Origin: Roseomonas sp.
Lineage (GTDB): Bacteria; Pseudomonadota; Alphaproteobacteria; Acetobacterales; Acetobacteraceae
Assembly: GCA_020249415.1 (NCBI GenBank)
Contig: JADCFR010000048.1
Span: 1-5,886 of the forward strand
Direction: 5' to 3'
DNA length: 5,886 bases
In this document: piece by piece, positions 1 through 5,886 of the stretch
Numbering within the stretch: the first letter of the stretch is position 1
Layout of the letters: each line of letters opens with the position of its first letter
Notes under the pieces: model-generated
The model's input: only the letters and a program-made list of their open reading frames with translations
The model's database searches: none
Told to the model about the DNA's origin: nothing
Program-made: the position numbers and the translations under genes

Positions 1-512
1 ATGCGGGGCTTGCCGATGATGCGGGACAGCATGCTGCCTTCGGTCAGCGTCACCTCATGCCCCGGTTCGGTGCGCGGATTGGGTTGTTCATGGGCCAAAG
101 CGCCCGGCACCTCATCCGGGATGTGTTGTATCAGGCGCCCGCCAAGCGCCACCGCGAGCAATTGCTGCCCGCCGCAAATCCCAAGCACGGGCTTGTCGCG
201 CGCCAAGGCCGCACGGGTGGCGGCCATTTCGAAATCAGTCCGCCCTGGCTTCAGCGTGACTTTCGGGTGCGGCGCACCGCCGCCCCACAGGGCCGGGTCC
301 ACATCAAAGGCGCCGCCGGTCACCATCAGCCCATCCACCTCAGCGATGTAGGCTTCCGCCATTTCGGGGTGATGCGGCAGCGCCACCGGCAAGCCCCCAG
401 CGGCGACAATGGCCGAGAAGTAGTTCCGCCGCAGCGCATACCAGGGCAGCTTGGACCAGCCGCCGGCCTCTTCGGAATCGAGGGTGACACCAATCAGGGG
501 AAGGGATCGCAT
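1..512 (-). CDS. Gamma-glutamyl-gamma-aminobutyrate hydrolase family protein (peptidase C26, class I glutamine amidotransferase fold), 3' end outside window
   Basis: The reverse strand reads 170 codons from the ATG at 512-510 and runs off the left edge. An in-frame TAA lies only 12 nt upstream of this ATG (522-524), so the start is fixed, although no good Shine-Dalgarno is visible. Landmarks are an N-terminal IGVTLDSEEAGGWSKLPWY, then LMVTGGAFDVDP near residues 62-73, the nucleophile elbow GICGGQQLL with Cys113 (codon 174-176), and HEQPNPR near 141-147. This set is typical of proteobacterial peptidase C26 proteins, which hydrolyse gamma-glutamyl amides such as gamma-glutamyl-GABA. Relatives are usually about 230-260 residues, so roughly a quarter is missing, including the His and Glu of the catalytic triad. 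The substrate cannot be told from sequence. E. coli PuuD belongs to this family but is unrelated to the urate oxidase also called PuuD in this window. Confidence 0.9.
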   Translation of the reverse strand, partial: MRSLPLIGVTLDSEEAGGWSKLPWYALRRNYFSAIVAAGGLPVALPHHPEMAEAYIAEVDGLMVTGGAFDVDPALWGGGAPHPKVTLKPGRTDFEMAATRAALARDKPVLGICGGQQLLAVALGGRLIQHIPDEVPGALAHEQPNPRTEPGHEVTLTEGSMLSRIIGKPR

Positions 513-686
513 GGCGCAGCTTTAGGGTATTTCGGGGGTAAAGGAAAACGTGAGGGACTGCGTCTCATGCGGCTGCGATGATGCTTGGGGCCGATTTGCG
601 AGGAGGGGCGGTGGCCTCGGCCTGGATTGAAGCGGGGGAGGGTGAGGGGATCTTGCCGCCCCTTTGCCGCACACGCGGGTGGTCTT

Positions 687-725
687 TGGACCTGTTTCGC
701 AAGGTCCATATGTCGCGATGTCGCG
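687..725. repeat. Short hairpin followed by a tandem 8-bp repeat in the divergent spacer
   Basis: A perfect 7-bp inverted repeat, TGGACCT (687-693) and AGGTCCA (702-708), encloses an 8-nt loop. It is followed at once by two tandem copies of ATGTCGCG (710-717 and 718-725). The pair lies in the 243-bp spacer between the minus-strand C26 hydrolase and the plus-strand small gene, about 20 nt before the latter's ribosome binding site. It could be an operator or a leader hairpin. No T-run follows, so it is not an ordinary terminator. The rest of 513-755 is GC-rich and holds no gene I can support. Confidence 0.35.
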
Positions 726-745
726 CATACTCGAAGCAGCTTTTT

Positions 746-750
746 GGAGG
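746..750 (+). promoter_or_regulatory. Ribosome binding site GGAGG that sets a TTG start
   Basis: GGAGG sits 5 nt before the TTG at 756-758, in frame with the open frame ending at 1097. No ATG in that frame near this point has a comparable site, so this motif decides the start of the small gene. Confidence 0.55.
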
Positions 751-755
751 GCTTC

Positions 756-1097
756 TTGCGTATCCTATCCGCCGAACGGCAAAATTCCCTGAGCTTCCGC
801 GACGGTTTGCCAGTCGTGTTGCGCGAGGGGACCGACACGAGCCAGGCCCACCTCATTGCCGTGGTGAGCGAGGCGAAACTGTTCACTGCGCATGATCCTC
901 ACGGCGATGGGCTGATTTTGGGCAATGGGCATCGCCAAGCGTTGTTTCGGCAGCATGTCTGGGGCGGTATTCCCCGCCCGCGCATTTTCATTCGTGCGCT
1001 GAAAAGCAAGGTGGGGCTTGCGCCGGATCATTGGTCAAGCGAGATGCGGGCCTTTCGCTTCAGTGTGGAATCCTTTGGTCATAGTAATGGGTACTGA
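756..1097 (+). CDS. Hypothetical protein, 113 residues, TTG start
   Basis: I do not recognise this family. The frame is open well upstream (an ATG lies at 585), but the sequence before 746 translates to Arg/Trp/Cys-rich text that does not look like protein. The GGAGG at 746-750 with a 5-nt spacer points to the TTG at 756. From there the product begins MRILSAERQNSLSF, continues with an ordinary mixed composition (LREGTDTSQAHLIAVVSEAK, then DPHGDGLILGNGHRQALF) and ends FGHSNGY before TGA. Third codon positions are mostly G or C, as expected of a real gene here. There is no signal peptide, membrane segment or Cys motif, and the protein looks soluble and basic. It is divergent from the C26 hydrolase and convergent with the amidohydrolase, which says little about function. 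A chance open frame remains possible. Confidence 0.55.
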   Translation: MRILSAERQNSLSFRDGLPVVLREGTDTSQAHLIAVVSEAKLFTAHDPHGDGLILGNGHRQALFRQHVWGGIPRPRIFIRALKSKVGLAPDHWSSEMRAFRFSVESFGHSNGY

Positions 1098-1170
1098 GCC
1101 TTTTCGAGGCAAGCTTGCCGATTTGGCGGACTGGAAACTGCAACCACACAGATGCTGGGGCGATTGATGA

Positions 1171-1196
1171 AGCGTGATGGTTTTCCGAGACACGCT
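1171..1196. repeat. Inverted repeat between convergent genes, possible weak terminator hairpin
   Basis: AGCGTG (1171-1176) pairs perfectly with CACGCT (1191-1196) across a 14-nt loop. It lies in the 119-bp gap between the stop of the small plus-strand gene (1097) and the stop of the minus-strand amidohydrolase (1217). No T-run follows on either strand, so a Rho-independent terminator is not supported. A perfect 12-bp palindrome, GGCAAGCTTGCC, also lies at 1108-1119. Confidence 0.25.
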
Positions 1197-1216
1197 CCTC
1201 CGCCCACAGCCTTCCG

Positions 1217-3071
1217 TCAGATCTGACCATGCACGGCGCGCCCTGCTTTCAGCGTGATTGAAACAGGTAGCGCGCGGAGCTGTTCCGCGGATGCGCGCAA
1301 CGGGTCATCTTCCAGCACCGCGATATCGGCTATCATGCCTGGTGCTAACCGGCCCTTCACGTTTTCTTCCCGATTTTGGAGAGCACCATTGCGCGTCAGC
1401 GCGGTCAGCGCGTCAAGCACTGTGATGCGTTGATCCGCACCAAGCACTTGGCCACTACGCGTCTTTCTTTCGGTCGCGCTCCAGAGCATCATGCCGGCAT
1501 CGCCCGGCGTCACGGGGCAATCGGAATGCAACGTGAATGGCAGCCCGCGCCGCAATGCTGAAACCGTTGGGCTGATGCGCGCGGCGCGCGCTGGACCCAA
1601 TACAATGTCCCGGTGCCAATCACCCCAATAGAAAACGTGACTGACGAAGAACGATACCATCATCCCAAGCCGTTGAATTGCGTCAAGCTGATCCTCACGC
1701 GCTGTCTGAGCATGAATCATCACCGGCCGACGATCGCCCGGACCGTGCTTCGCCACGGCTTTCGCCACAGCACGAATCATTTGATCGCTCGCCGCGTCGC
1801 CATTGCAATGGGCAAGCACCTGCCAGCCTTTGGAAAAGGCCAAATCCACCAGCCGTTCTGCCTCTGCATCCGGCATGGCGGGGAAGCCGGCGAAATCGGG
1901 GCGCTGGCCGACTGGCGGCTTGAAATAGGGTTCACTTAGCCATGCGGTCATGGCCTGTGGTGAACCATCCAGAACGAGCTTGAGGCCACCAATCCGAATG
2001 CCGCGATCATAGGCCCCACCCACTGGCAGTTGGGAGGCAGCGAGCGCATCGGCATGCACGTAAAGCGCATAGGCGCTGACATCGAGAAAGACCTTATCCT
2101 GTGCCGCAGCGGCTGAGAGGTTTGCCCAATCTGATGGCCCCGCCGCGCCATCCTGAAGCGAGGTGAAGCCCCAGGCGGCGTAGCGGCGCTGCGCTTCCTC
2201 AAGCTGGGCGATCCGCTGGTTCTGCGGCGCGCTAGGCATGGCCTTGAGCAAGAACATCATGGCTGTTTCTTCAATCACGCCATTCGGCTCTCGTGAGCCG
2301 GGGCGGCGAACGATGACGCCGCCTTGGGGATCGGGCGTTTCAGCCGTGATGCCGCACACTTCCAAGGCCTTGGAATTCAACACCGCCACATGGCCCGAAA
2401 CATGCGTGATCGCAATGGGCTGATCGCGCGCTACGGCATCAAGATCATCACGTGTTGGCGCACGCTGTTCGGCCAAAAGGCTTTCGTCGTATCCAGTGCC
2501 AATCAACCAACCTTGCAGCCCCCCGCCGGTCCGGTCCCGCCACGCCAATAACGCCCGCCCAAGATCGGCAATATTGCTGACGCCACCAGCAGGTGGGGGC
2601 TGTAAATTCGCAAGGGCGAGTGTTAACGCCAATTGAGAGATGTGGGCATGCGCATCGATAAATCCGGGCACGGCGCTACGCCCTTGAAGATCCACAACCC
2701 TTGTGCGCGGTCCGCGCAACCCGCTAAACGCCTCAGACGTGCCGACAGCCAGAATGCGCCCCCCCCCCAATGGCGATGGCTTGTGCCGGTGCCGCACCAG
2801 GCACCATGGTATGCACCGGTCCATTTTGGAGAATGAGGTCCGCCTGGAACATGCTACCGGGCGGCTCGGCAGCAGAAAGCCATCCGACACCTGCTCCCTG
2901 CGCTCTTGCGCGCCCCGCACCCGCAATCGCGGCGAAGCTGGCGGCAGCGCAGAACAGGCCGCGCCGACTGGTGGGCACTTGTCCGAAAGCGTTCAGGAAT
3001 GGGCTGCAGCCGCAATTCGACAAAAATGGCCCGCCGCCGGCGGGTGACCAAAGGCTTGACGGTTGTGGCAT
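1217..3071 (-). pseudogene. Tat-exported YtcJ-like metal-dependent amidohydrolase, frame broken at a G10 homopolymer
   Basis: Two overlapping reverse frames together encode one amidohydrolase. The 5' part starts at ATG 3071-3069, with AAGGA 8 nt upstream. It carries a twin-arginine signal (TSRRGLF near residues 34-40, a hydrophobic stretch, then ARA-Q near 55-58) and the N-terminal beta-domain text ADLILQNGPVHTM. After AIAIGGG the reading must move to the frame that continues RILAVG and ends at TGA 1219-1217. The switch falls in ten G on the coding strand (2759-2768); nine would give one 617-residue protein. In joined numbering, metal and active-site candidates are PGFIDAHAH (His141, His143), GGLKLVLDGSP (Lys364), HCNGD (421-425), MIHAQ (His453) and LHSDCPVTP (Asp517), and the C-terminus is a normal ENVKGRLAPGMIADIAVLEDDP. 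Unshifted, translation stops at 2733 after 112 residues. The family hydrolyses C-N bonds; the substrate is unknown. Truncation, phase variation or a read error are all possible. Confidence 0.85.
2759..2768 (-). repeat. Ten-base G homopolymer at the frameshift point of the amidohydrolase
   Basis: The plus strand shows ten consecutive C, which read as ten G in the coding direction. The run encodes the glycines of AIAIGGG. A 9-nt run joins the upstream frame (Tat signal and first beta strands) to the downstream frame (catalytic barrel) without loss, so the sequence carries one base too many, or two too few, for an intact gene. Runs of this length slip readily in replication and are also common sites of sequencing error. 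Confidence 0.9.
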
Positions 3072-3079
3072 GGGATTAT

Positions 3080-3084
3080 TCCTT
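3080..3084 (-). promoter_or_regulatory. Ribosome binding site AAGGA of the amidohydrolase
   Basis: On the minus strand AAGGA (within GAAGGAA) stands 8 nt before the ATG at 3071-3069. This supports that start over the further upstream in-frame ATG at 3200, and over a GTG nearer the twin-arginine motif that would give a shorter signal peptide. Confidence 0.6.
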
Positions 3085-3170
3085 CGAGCATAAACTTCTT
3101 GGTGTATGGCCTGAGGAGCGTAGCTTCCTGGCACGCTGCCGAAATCAATTTCCAGGTGGCAAGGCAATCC

Positions 3171-3200
3171 CTTATAGATTGAAAGAAAGGCTTGTTTCAA
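3171..3200 (-). promoter_or_regulatory. Sigma70-type promoter for the amidohydrolase, overlapped by an inverted repeat
   Basis: Read on the minus strand, TTGAAA (3200-3195) and TATAAG (3176-3171) are separated by 18 bp. These are close to the -35 and -10 consensus, in the most AT-rich stretch of the window (about 3165-3240). The expected transcript start is near 3163, giving a leader of about 90 nt before the ATG at 3071. The -35 box is also one arm of a 6-bp inverted repeat, TTGAAA (3179-3184) and TTTCAA (3195-3200), with a 10-bp centre. That geometry could suit a dimeric regulator. The downstream gene therefore probably has its own promoter and is not only read from the urate unit. Confidence 0.5.
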
Positions 3201-3267
3201 ATAAAGCGCCAGTACAATACATTGATGTAATATATAAGTAACGAAACCGCAAGTCGCTCACGCTCCC

Positions 3268-3630
3268 TCAAGACCCCCGATAGGTCGCGTAACTCCAGGG
3301 CGAACAAAGCAGCGGCACATGGTAATGTCCCTGATCCGCCATCAGCCCAACCGCGAGCGTCACCACATCCAAATAGGGCAGCTCCGCCCCCTGGCCGCGG
3401 GCGCGGAAATACTCAGCGACTGCAAAGCGCAATTCATAGCGGCCGGGGATGAAATCCGGCTGAGCCATCATCGGCCCATCGGTGCGGCCATCGGCATTGG
3501 TGCGCCGTGTGGTCACCAAAACCGGCGCGGGGTCCATGCGCCAAAGCTCCACCACCATGCCCTCGGCCGGGATGCCCTCAGCCGTGTTCAAGACATGCGT
3601 TGAAAGGGAACCGGGTCCGCTGCGGGCCAT
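3268..3630 (-). CDS. uraH: 5-hydroxyisourate hydrolase (transthyretin-like)
   Basis: This 120-residue cytosolic enzyme hydrolyses 5-hydroxyisourate, the product of urate oxidase, to 2-oxo-4-hydroxy-4-carboxy-5-ureidoimidazoline (OHCU). All family hallmarks are present: LSTHVLN with His12, GRTDGP with Arg49, LPYLDVVTL at 84-92, HYHVPLLCSPWSY with His104, and the C-terminal signature YRGS at 117-120. The last distinguishes hydroxyisourate hydrolases from the hormone carrier transthyretin. Its length is normal for the family. The ATG at 3630-3628 has AGGAGA 8 nt upstream, and that site overlaps the stop region of puuD, leaving only 13 nt between the genes. The two are almost certainly co-transcribed and act in consecutive steps. 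No clear terminator follows the stop at 3268. Confidence 0.96.
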   Translation of the reverse strand: MARSGPGSLSTHVLNTAEGIPAEGMVVELWRMDPAPVLVTTRRTNADGRTDGPMMAQPDFIPGRYELRFAVAEYFRARGQGAELPYLDVVTLAVGLMADQGHYHVPLLCSPWSYATYRGS

Positions 3631-3637
3631 GGGGGAT

Positions 3638-3643
3638 TCTCCT
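3638..3643 (-). promoter_or_regulatory. Ribosome binding site AGGAGA of uraH
   Basis: On the minus strand AGGAGA begins directly after the puuD stop codon (TGA 3646-3644) and leaves 8 nt to the uraH ATG. This is a strong site, fitting an enzyme translated from the second position of a two-gene transcript. Confidence 0.65.
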
Positions 3644-4828
3644 TCAATCCAGGGGCGCGCCGGCAGCGATCCAGGCGATCAGCTTGGCGCGCTCCTCGGC
3701 GGTGATTTCGGTCATATTGCCGGGGGGCATCGCTTCGGTCTGCACCTGCTGGCGCATGGAAGCCGCCCAGCGGCGGATTTGCGCCGGGGTTTCCATGATC
3801 ACGCCCTTGGGCGCCACCGCAATGCCCTCAAAACTCGGGCGCGCCGCGTGGCAACTCACACAGCGCGCGGCGACAATGGCCTGCACTTCCGTGAAGGGCG
3901 GTACCTCGGCGCTCGCGTAATCCTTCTTGCCCGATTGCACGATGAAGAAGGCCGCGATCATGGCCGCCACCGCGCCGGCGGGCAGCCAAAGCGCATTCCG
4001 CCCCTGTTGGCGCAGCACAAAGAATTGCCGCACCAAAGCACCAGCCAGGCCAATCACAAGCAGGATCAGCCAATTCAACGGGTGCTGCCAGGTCATGGGG
4101 AAATGGGGCGAGATCATGATGAACAGCACAGGCAGCGTCAGATAGGTGTTGTGCACACTTCGCTGCTTGCCCCAGCGGCCATATTTTGGGTCGGGCGTGG
4201 CGCCGGCACTCATGGCCGCCACCATTTTGCGCTGGCCGGGGATGATCACCATGGCGACATTGGCGACCATGATGGTGCCGGTCATGGCGCCCACCTGCAA
4301 AAACGCGCCTCGGCCCGAGAAGATCTGGCAGGAGACATAGGCCACCACCGCCAGCGCCACGGCGCCGATCACGCCCAATAGCGCCTCATTTTCGCCAAGC
4401 TTGGATCGGCAGACCAGATCATAGGCAACCCAGCCACCCACCAGCATCGCCGCGCTAATGCCAATGGCCTGCCAGGGCGTCAGGGGCATCACGGCGGGGT
4501 CAATCAGGTAGCTTGACGCCTGGCCCCAATAGATCAGCACAAAAAGCGCAAAGCCGCTGATCCAGGTCCAATAGGCTTCCCATTTGAACCAATGGAGCTT
4601 TTCCGGCAGCTTTTCCGGCGCCAGGATGTATTTGCGCTTGTAATAGAAACCCCCGCCATGGATCGCCCATTGCTCACCGCGCACCAACGGGTTCTTATCC
4701 GCCGGCGGGTCAAGCTGATTGTCCAAGGAAATGAAATAGAAGGACGCCCCGATCCAGGCGATGCCCGTGATCAGGTGCAGCCAGCGTATGGCCAGGTTGA
4801 CCCATTCGGAGAGGGCGGCGAAATCCAT
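3644..4828 (-). CDS. puuD: Membrane-bound urate oxidase (urate hydroxylase) with C-terminal cytochrome c domain
   Basis: This 394-residue integral membrane protein oxidises urate to 5-hydroxyisourate and should pass electrons to the respiratory chain through its own haem, unlike soluble uricase, which uses O2 and makes peroxide. The N-terminal part has about eight hydrophobic segments (near 10-34, 85-102, 118-139, 149-170, 178-197, 229-246, 251-272, 280-298). Conserved text includes RWLHLITGIAWIGASFYFI, LDNQLDPP and SVHNTYLTLPVLFIMISPHF. The C-terminal domain has one haem c site, CVSCH (323-327, bases 3848-3862), and a likely axial Met367 in AMPPGN. This arrangement matches the PuuD family known from rhizobia and relatives. 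I chose the ATG at 4828-4826 because the product then begins MDFAALSEWVNLAIRWLH, as relatives do; the frame stays open to an ATG at 4894, whose extra 22 residues look non-coding. Adjacent uraH confirms the role. Confidence 0.94.
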   Translation of the reverse strand: MDFAALSEWVNLAIRWLHLITGIAWIGASFYFISLDNQLDPPADKNPLVRGEQWAIHGGGFYYKRKYILAPEKLPEKLHWFKWEAYWTWISGFALFVLIYWGQASSYLIDPAVMPLTPWQAIGISAAMLVGGWVAYDLVCRSKLGENEALLGVIGAVALAVVAYVSCQIFSGRGAFLQVGAMTGTIMVANVAMVIIPGQRKMVAAMSAGATPDPKYGRWGKQRSVHNTYLTLPVLFIMISPHFPMTWQHPLNWLILLVIGLAGALVRQFFVLRQQGRNALWLPAGAVAAMIAAFFIVQSGKKDYASAEVPPFTEVQAIVAARCVSCHAARPSFEGIAVAPKGVIMETPAQIRRWAASMRQQVQTEAMPPGNMTEITAEERAKLIAWIAAGAPLD

Positions 4829-4909
4829 CGGTAATCCCAGGAAAAGGGCTTCTGTTGCAGCGCCACAATGCGTCGCAAGATGCGATGACGGCAAGGGCCA
4901 AGGCGCGCC

Positions 4910-4960
4910 GGGGCGGATTGCCCCTTGAAACCGGGGCGAATGAGGCGCAGGAACCGCCCC
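4910..4960 (+). promoter_or_regulatory. Overlapping GC hairpins in the serA leader region
   Basis: Three short complementary blocks overlap just before serA. GGGGC (4910-4914) can pair with GCCCC (4920-4924) over a 5-nt loop. The same GCCCC can instead pair with GGGGC (4933-4937) over an 8-nt loop. GGGGCG (4933-4938) can also pair with CGCCCC (4955-4960), placing the serA AGGA site (4949-4952) in the loop. The options exclude one another, as in attenuators, but GC-rich DNA yields such pairings easily. The other part of this 134-bp divergent spacer shows no convincing -35/-10 pair. Confidence 0.25.
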
Positions 4961-4962
4961 CC

Positions 4963-5886
4963 ATGAGCCCTACCCGCCTCTCCCTCCCCAAGGACAGGAT
5001 CAAGATCCTGTTGCTTGAGGGTATTTCCGATAGCGCTGTCGAGCTGCTGGCCGATGCTGGTTATCGTTCCGTCAAACGCGAAACCAAGGCGCTGGATGGC
5101 CCAGTGCTGGCACGCGCGCTGAAGGGCGTGCATGTGCTGGGCATCCGTTCCCGCACCCAGGTGACCGAGGAAGTGCTGGCAGCGGCGGATCGGCTGATTA
5201 CCATTGGCTGTTTTTGCATCGGCACCAATCAGGTGGCCCTGGAAGCGGCGGCTTCGCGCGGCATTCCCGTCTTCAACGCGCCGTTTTCCAATACGCGGTC
5301 GGTCGCGGAACTGACGCTTGGCGAAATCATTATGATGATGCGCGGCGTCTTCCCGAAATCCAACGCGGCGCATCGTGGCGAATGGGACAAATCGGCGGCG
5401 AATAGCTGGGAAGTGCGCGGCAAGACGCTTGGCATTGTGGGCTATGGCAATATCGGCGCGCAGCTTTCGGTGCTGGCCGAAGCCTTCGGCATGCGCGTGA
5501 TCTATTACGATCACACCACCAAACTGCCGCATGGCAATGCGCAGCCCATGCCAAGCCTGCATGCGCTGCTGGCCGAAGCCGATGCGATCACGGTGCATGT
5601 GCCCGAAACCGCCGAGACCATGGGCATGATCGGTGAGGCCGAGATCCGCGCCATGAAGCCGGGTGCGGTTTTCGTGAATAATGCGCGTGGTACCGTGGTG
5701 GATCTGGAAGCGCTTGCCGCTGCCTTGAAGGATGGGCATGTGCTGGGCGCGGCAGTGGATGTTTTCCCCGTGGAGCCATCCCGCAATGGGGAGGCGTTCG
5801 TCTCCCCCTTGCAGGGCCTGCCGAATGCGATCCTGACACCGCATATCGGCGGCAGCACCGGGGAAGCGCAATCGCGCATCGGCCAG
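4963..5886 (+). CDS. serA: D-3-phosphoglycerate dehydrogenase (first step of serine biosynthesis), 3' end outside window
   Basis: The frame gives 308 residues from the ATG at 4963 and runs off the right edge. The enzyme oxidises 3-phosphoglycerate to 3-phosphohydroxypyruvate with NAD in the cytosol. Visible marks are the substrate-domain text IRSRTQVTEEVL (61-72) and VFNAPFSNTRSVAEL (103-117), the NAD-binding GYGNIG (160-165, within VGYGNIGAQ), Asp183 at the end of the next strand (YYD), and the catalytic trio Arg242 (NNARGTVVD), Glu271 (DVFPVEP) and His294 (LTPHIGGST). The spacing is almost the same as in E. coli SerA, so this is the roughly 410-residue type; about 100 residues with the serine-sensing ACT domain lie beyond the window. 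AGGA at 4949-4952 precedes the ATG by 10 nt. The gene is divergent from puuD, with no obvious metabolic tie. Confidence 0.95.
   Translation, partial: MSPTRLSLPKDRIKILLLEGISDSAVELLADAGYRSVKRETKALDGPVLARALKGVHVLGIRSRTQVTEEVLAAADRLITIGCFCIGTNQVALEAAASRGIPVFNAPFSNTRSVAELTLGEIIMMMRGVFPKSNAAHRGEWDKSAANSWEVRGKTLGIVGYGNIGAQLSVLAEAFGMRVIYYDHTTKLPHGNAQPMPSLHALLAEADAITVHVPETAETMGMIGEAEIRAMKPGAVFVNNARGTVVDLEALAAALKDGHVLGAAVDVFPVEPSRNGEAFVSPLQGLPNAILTPHIGGSTGEAQSRIGQ

Noticed and set aside
522..728. A proline-rich minus-strand open frame in the 513-755 spacer
   Set aside because: The proline and arginine excess comes from a purine-rich plus strand; there is no supported start site or domain.
1098..1216. 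A Rho-independent terminator between the convergent genes
   Set aside because: The inverted repeats present (1108-1119 and 1171-1196) are not followed by a T-run on either strand.
2906..3241. A plus-strand open frame of 111 codons ending in the AT-rich spacer
   Set aside because: Its first half is antisense to the Tat signal region of the amidohydrolase. The tail has no recognisable motif and overlaps the promoter, so it is most simply chance.
3246..3267. A terminator directly after uraH
   Set aside because: No stable stem followed by a T-run could be found on the minus strand after the stop codon.
3482..4381. A 299-codon open frame on the plus strand opposite uraH and puuD
   Set aside because: Its product is His/Arg/Gly-rich with no domain, and it lies antisense to two strongly conserved genes. 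Long antisense frames are common in GC-rich DNA.
4829..4962. A known alphaproteobacterial leader RNA (serC motif) ahead of serA
   Set aside because: That motif is described upstream of serC, which is not seen here, and I cannot match its consensus by eye.
4771..5871. A 366-codon open frame on the minus strand opposite serA and the puuD start
   Set aside because: The product has the biased His/Arg/Gln composition of a shadow frame, and serA on the other strand has all catalytic residues.

Overview
The window is GC-rich double-stranded DNA with dense, short-spaced genes. It most likely comes from an alphaproteobacterium. The membrane-bound cytochrome c urate oxidase, the E. coli-type SerA and the overall protein flavour would fit an Acetobacteraceae or Rhodospirillales chromosome, but the taxon is an inference from protein resemblance and not from a marker gene. 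No tRNA, rRNA, CRISPR array, insertion sequence or phage gene is visible.

Layout from left to right. (1) Positions 1-512, minus strand: the first 170 codons of a class I glutamine amidotransferase-like hydrolase (peptidase C26, gamma-glutamyl-GABA hydrolase type), cut by the left edge. (2) Positions 513-755: a divergent spacer with a small hairpin and a tandem 8-bp repeat. (3) Positions 756-1097, plus strand: a 113-residue protein of unknown family, read from a TTG start behind a good ribosome binding site. (4) Positions 1217-3071, minus strand: a Tat-exported, YtcJ-like metal-dependent amidohydrolase whose frame is broken by a run of ten G on the coding strand; nine G would restore one 617-residue protein. 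(5) Positions 3072-3267: an AT-rich spacer holding a convincing sigma70-type promoter for that amidohydrolase. (6) Positions 3268-4828, minus strand: a two-gene urate unit, membrane urate oxidase PuuD followed 13 nt later by hydroxyisourate hydrolase UraH. (7) Positions 4829-4962: a divergent spacer with overlapping short GC hairpins. (8) Positions 4963-5886, plus strand: the first 308 codons of SerA, phosphoglycerate dehydrogenase, cut by the right edge before its ACT domain.

How the genes work together: puuD and uraH carry out consecutive steps. Urate is oxidised to 5-hydroxyisourate with electrons passed to the fused cytochrome c, and the product is then hydrolysed to OHCU. The next enzyme (OHCU decarboxylase) and allantoinase are not in the window. 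SerA begins serine biosynthesis and is divergent from the urate unit. The amidohydrolase, the C26 hydrolase and the small orphan have no clear pathway link to these genes.

I see no wholly new system. The items most worth a second look are the homopolymer frameshift in the amidohydrolase, the TTG-started orphan, and the structured spacers.
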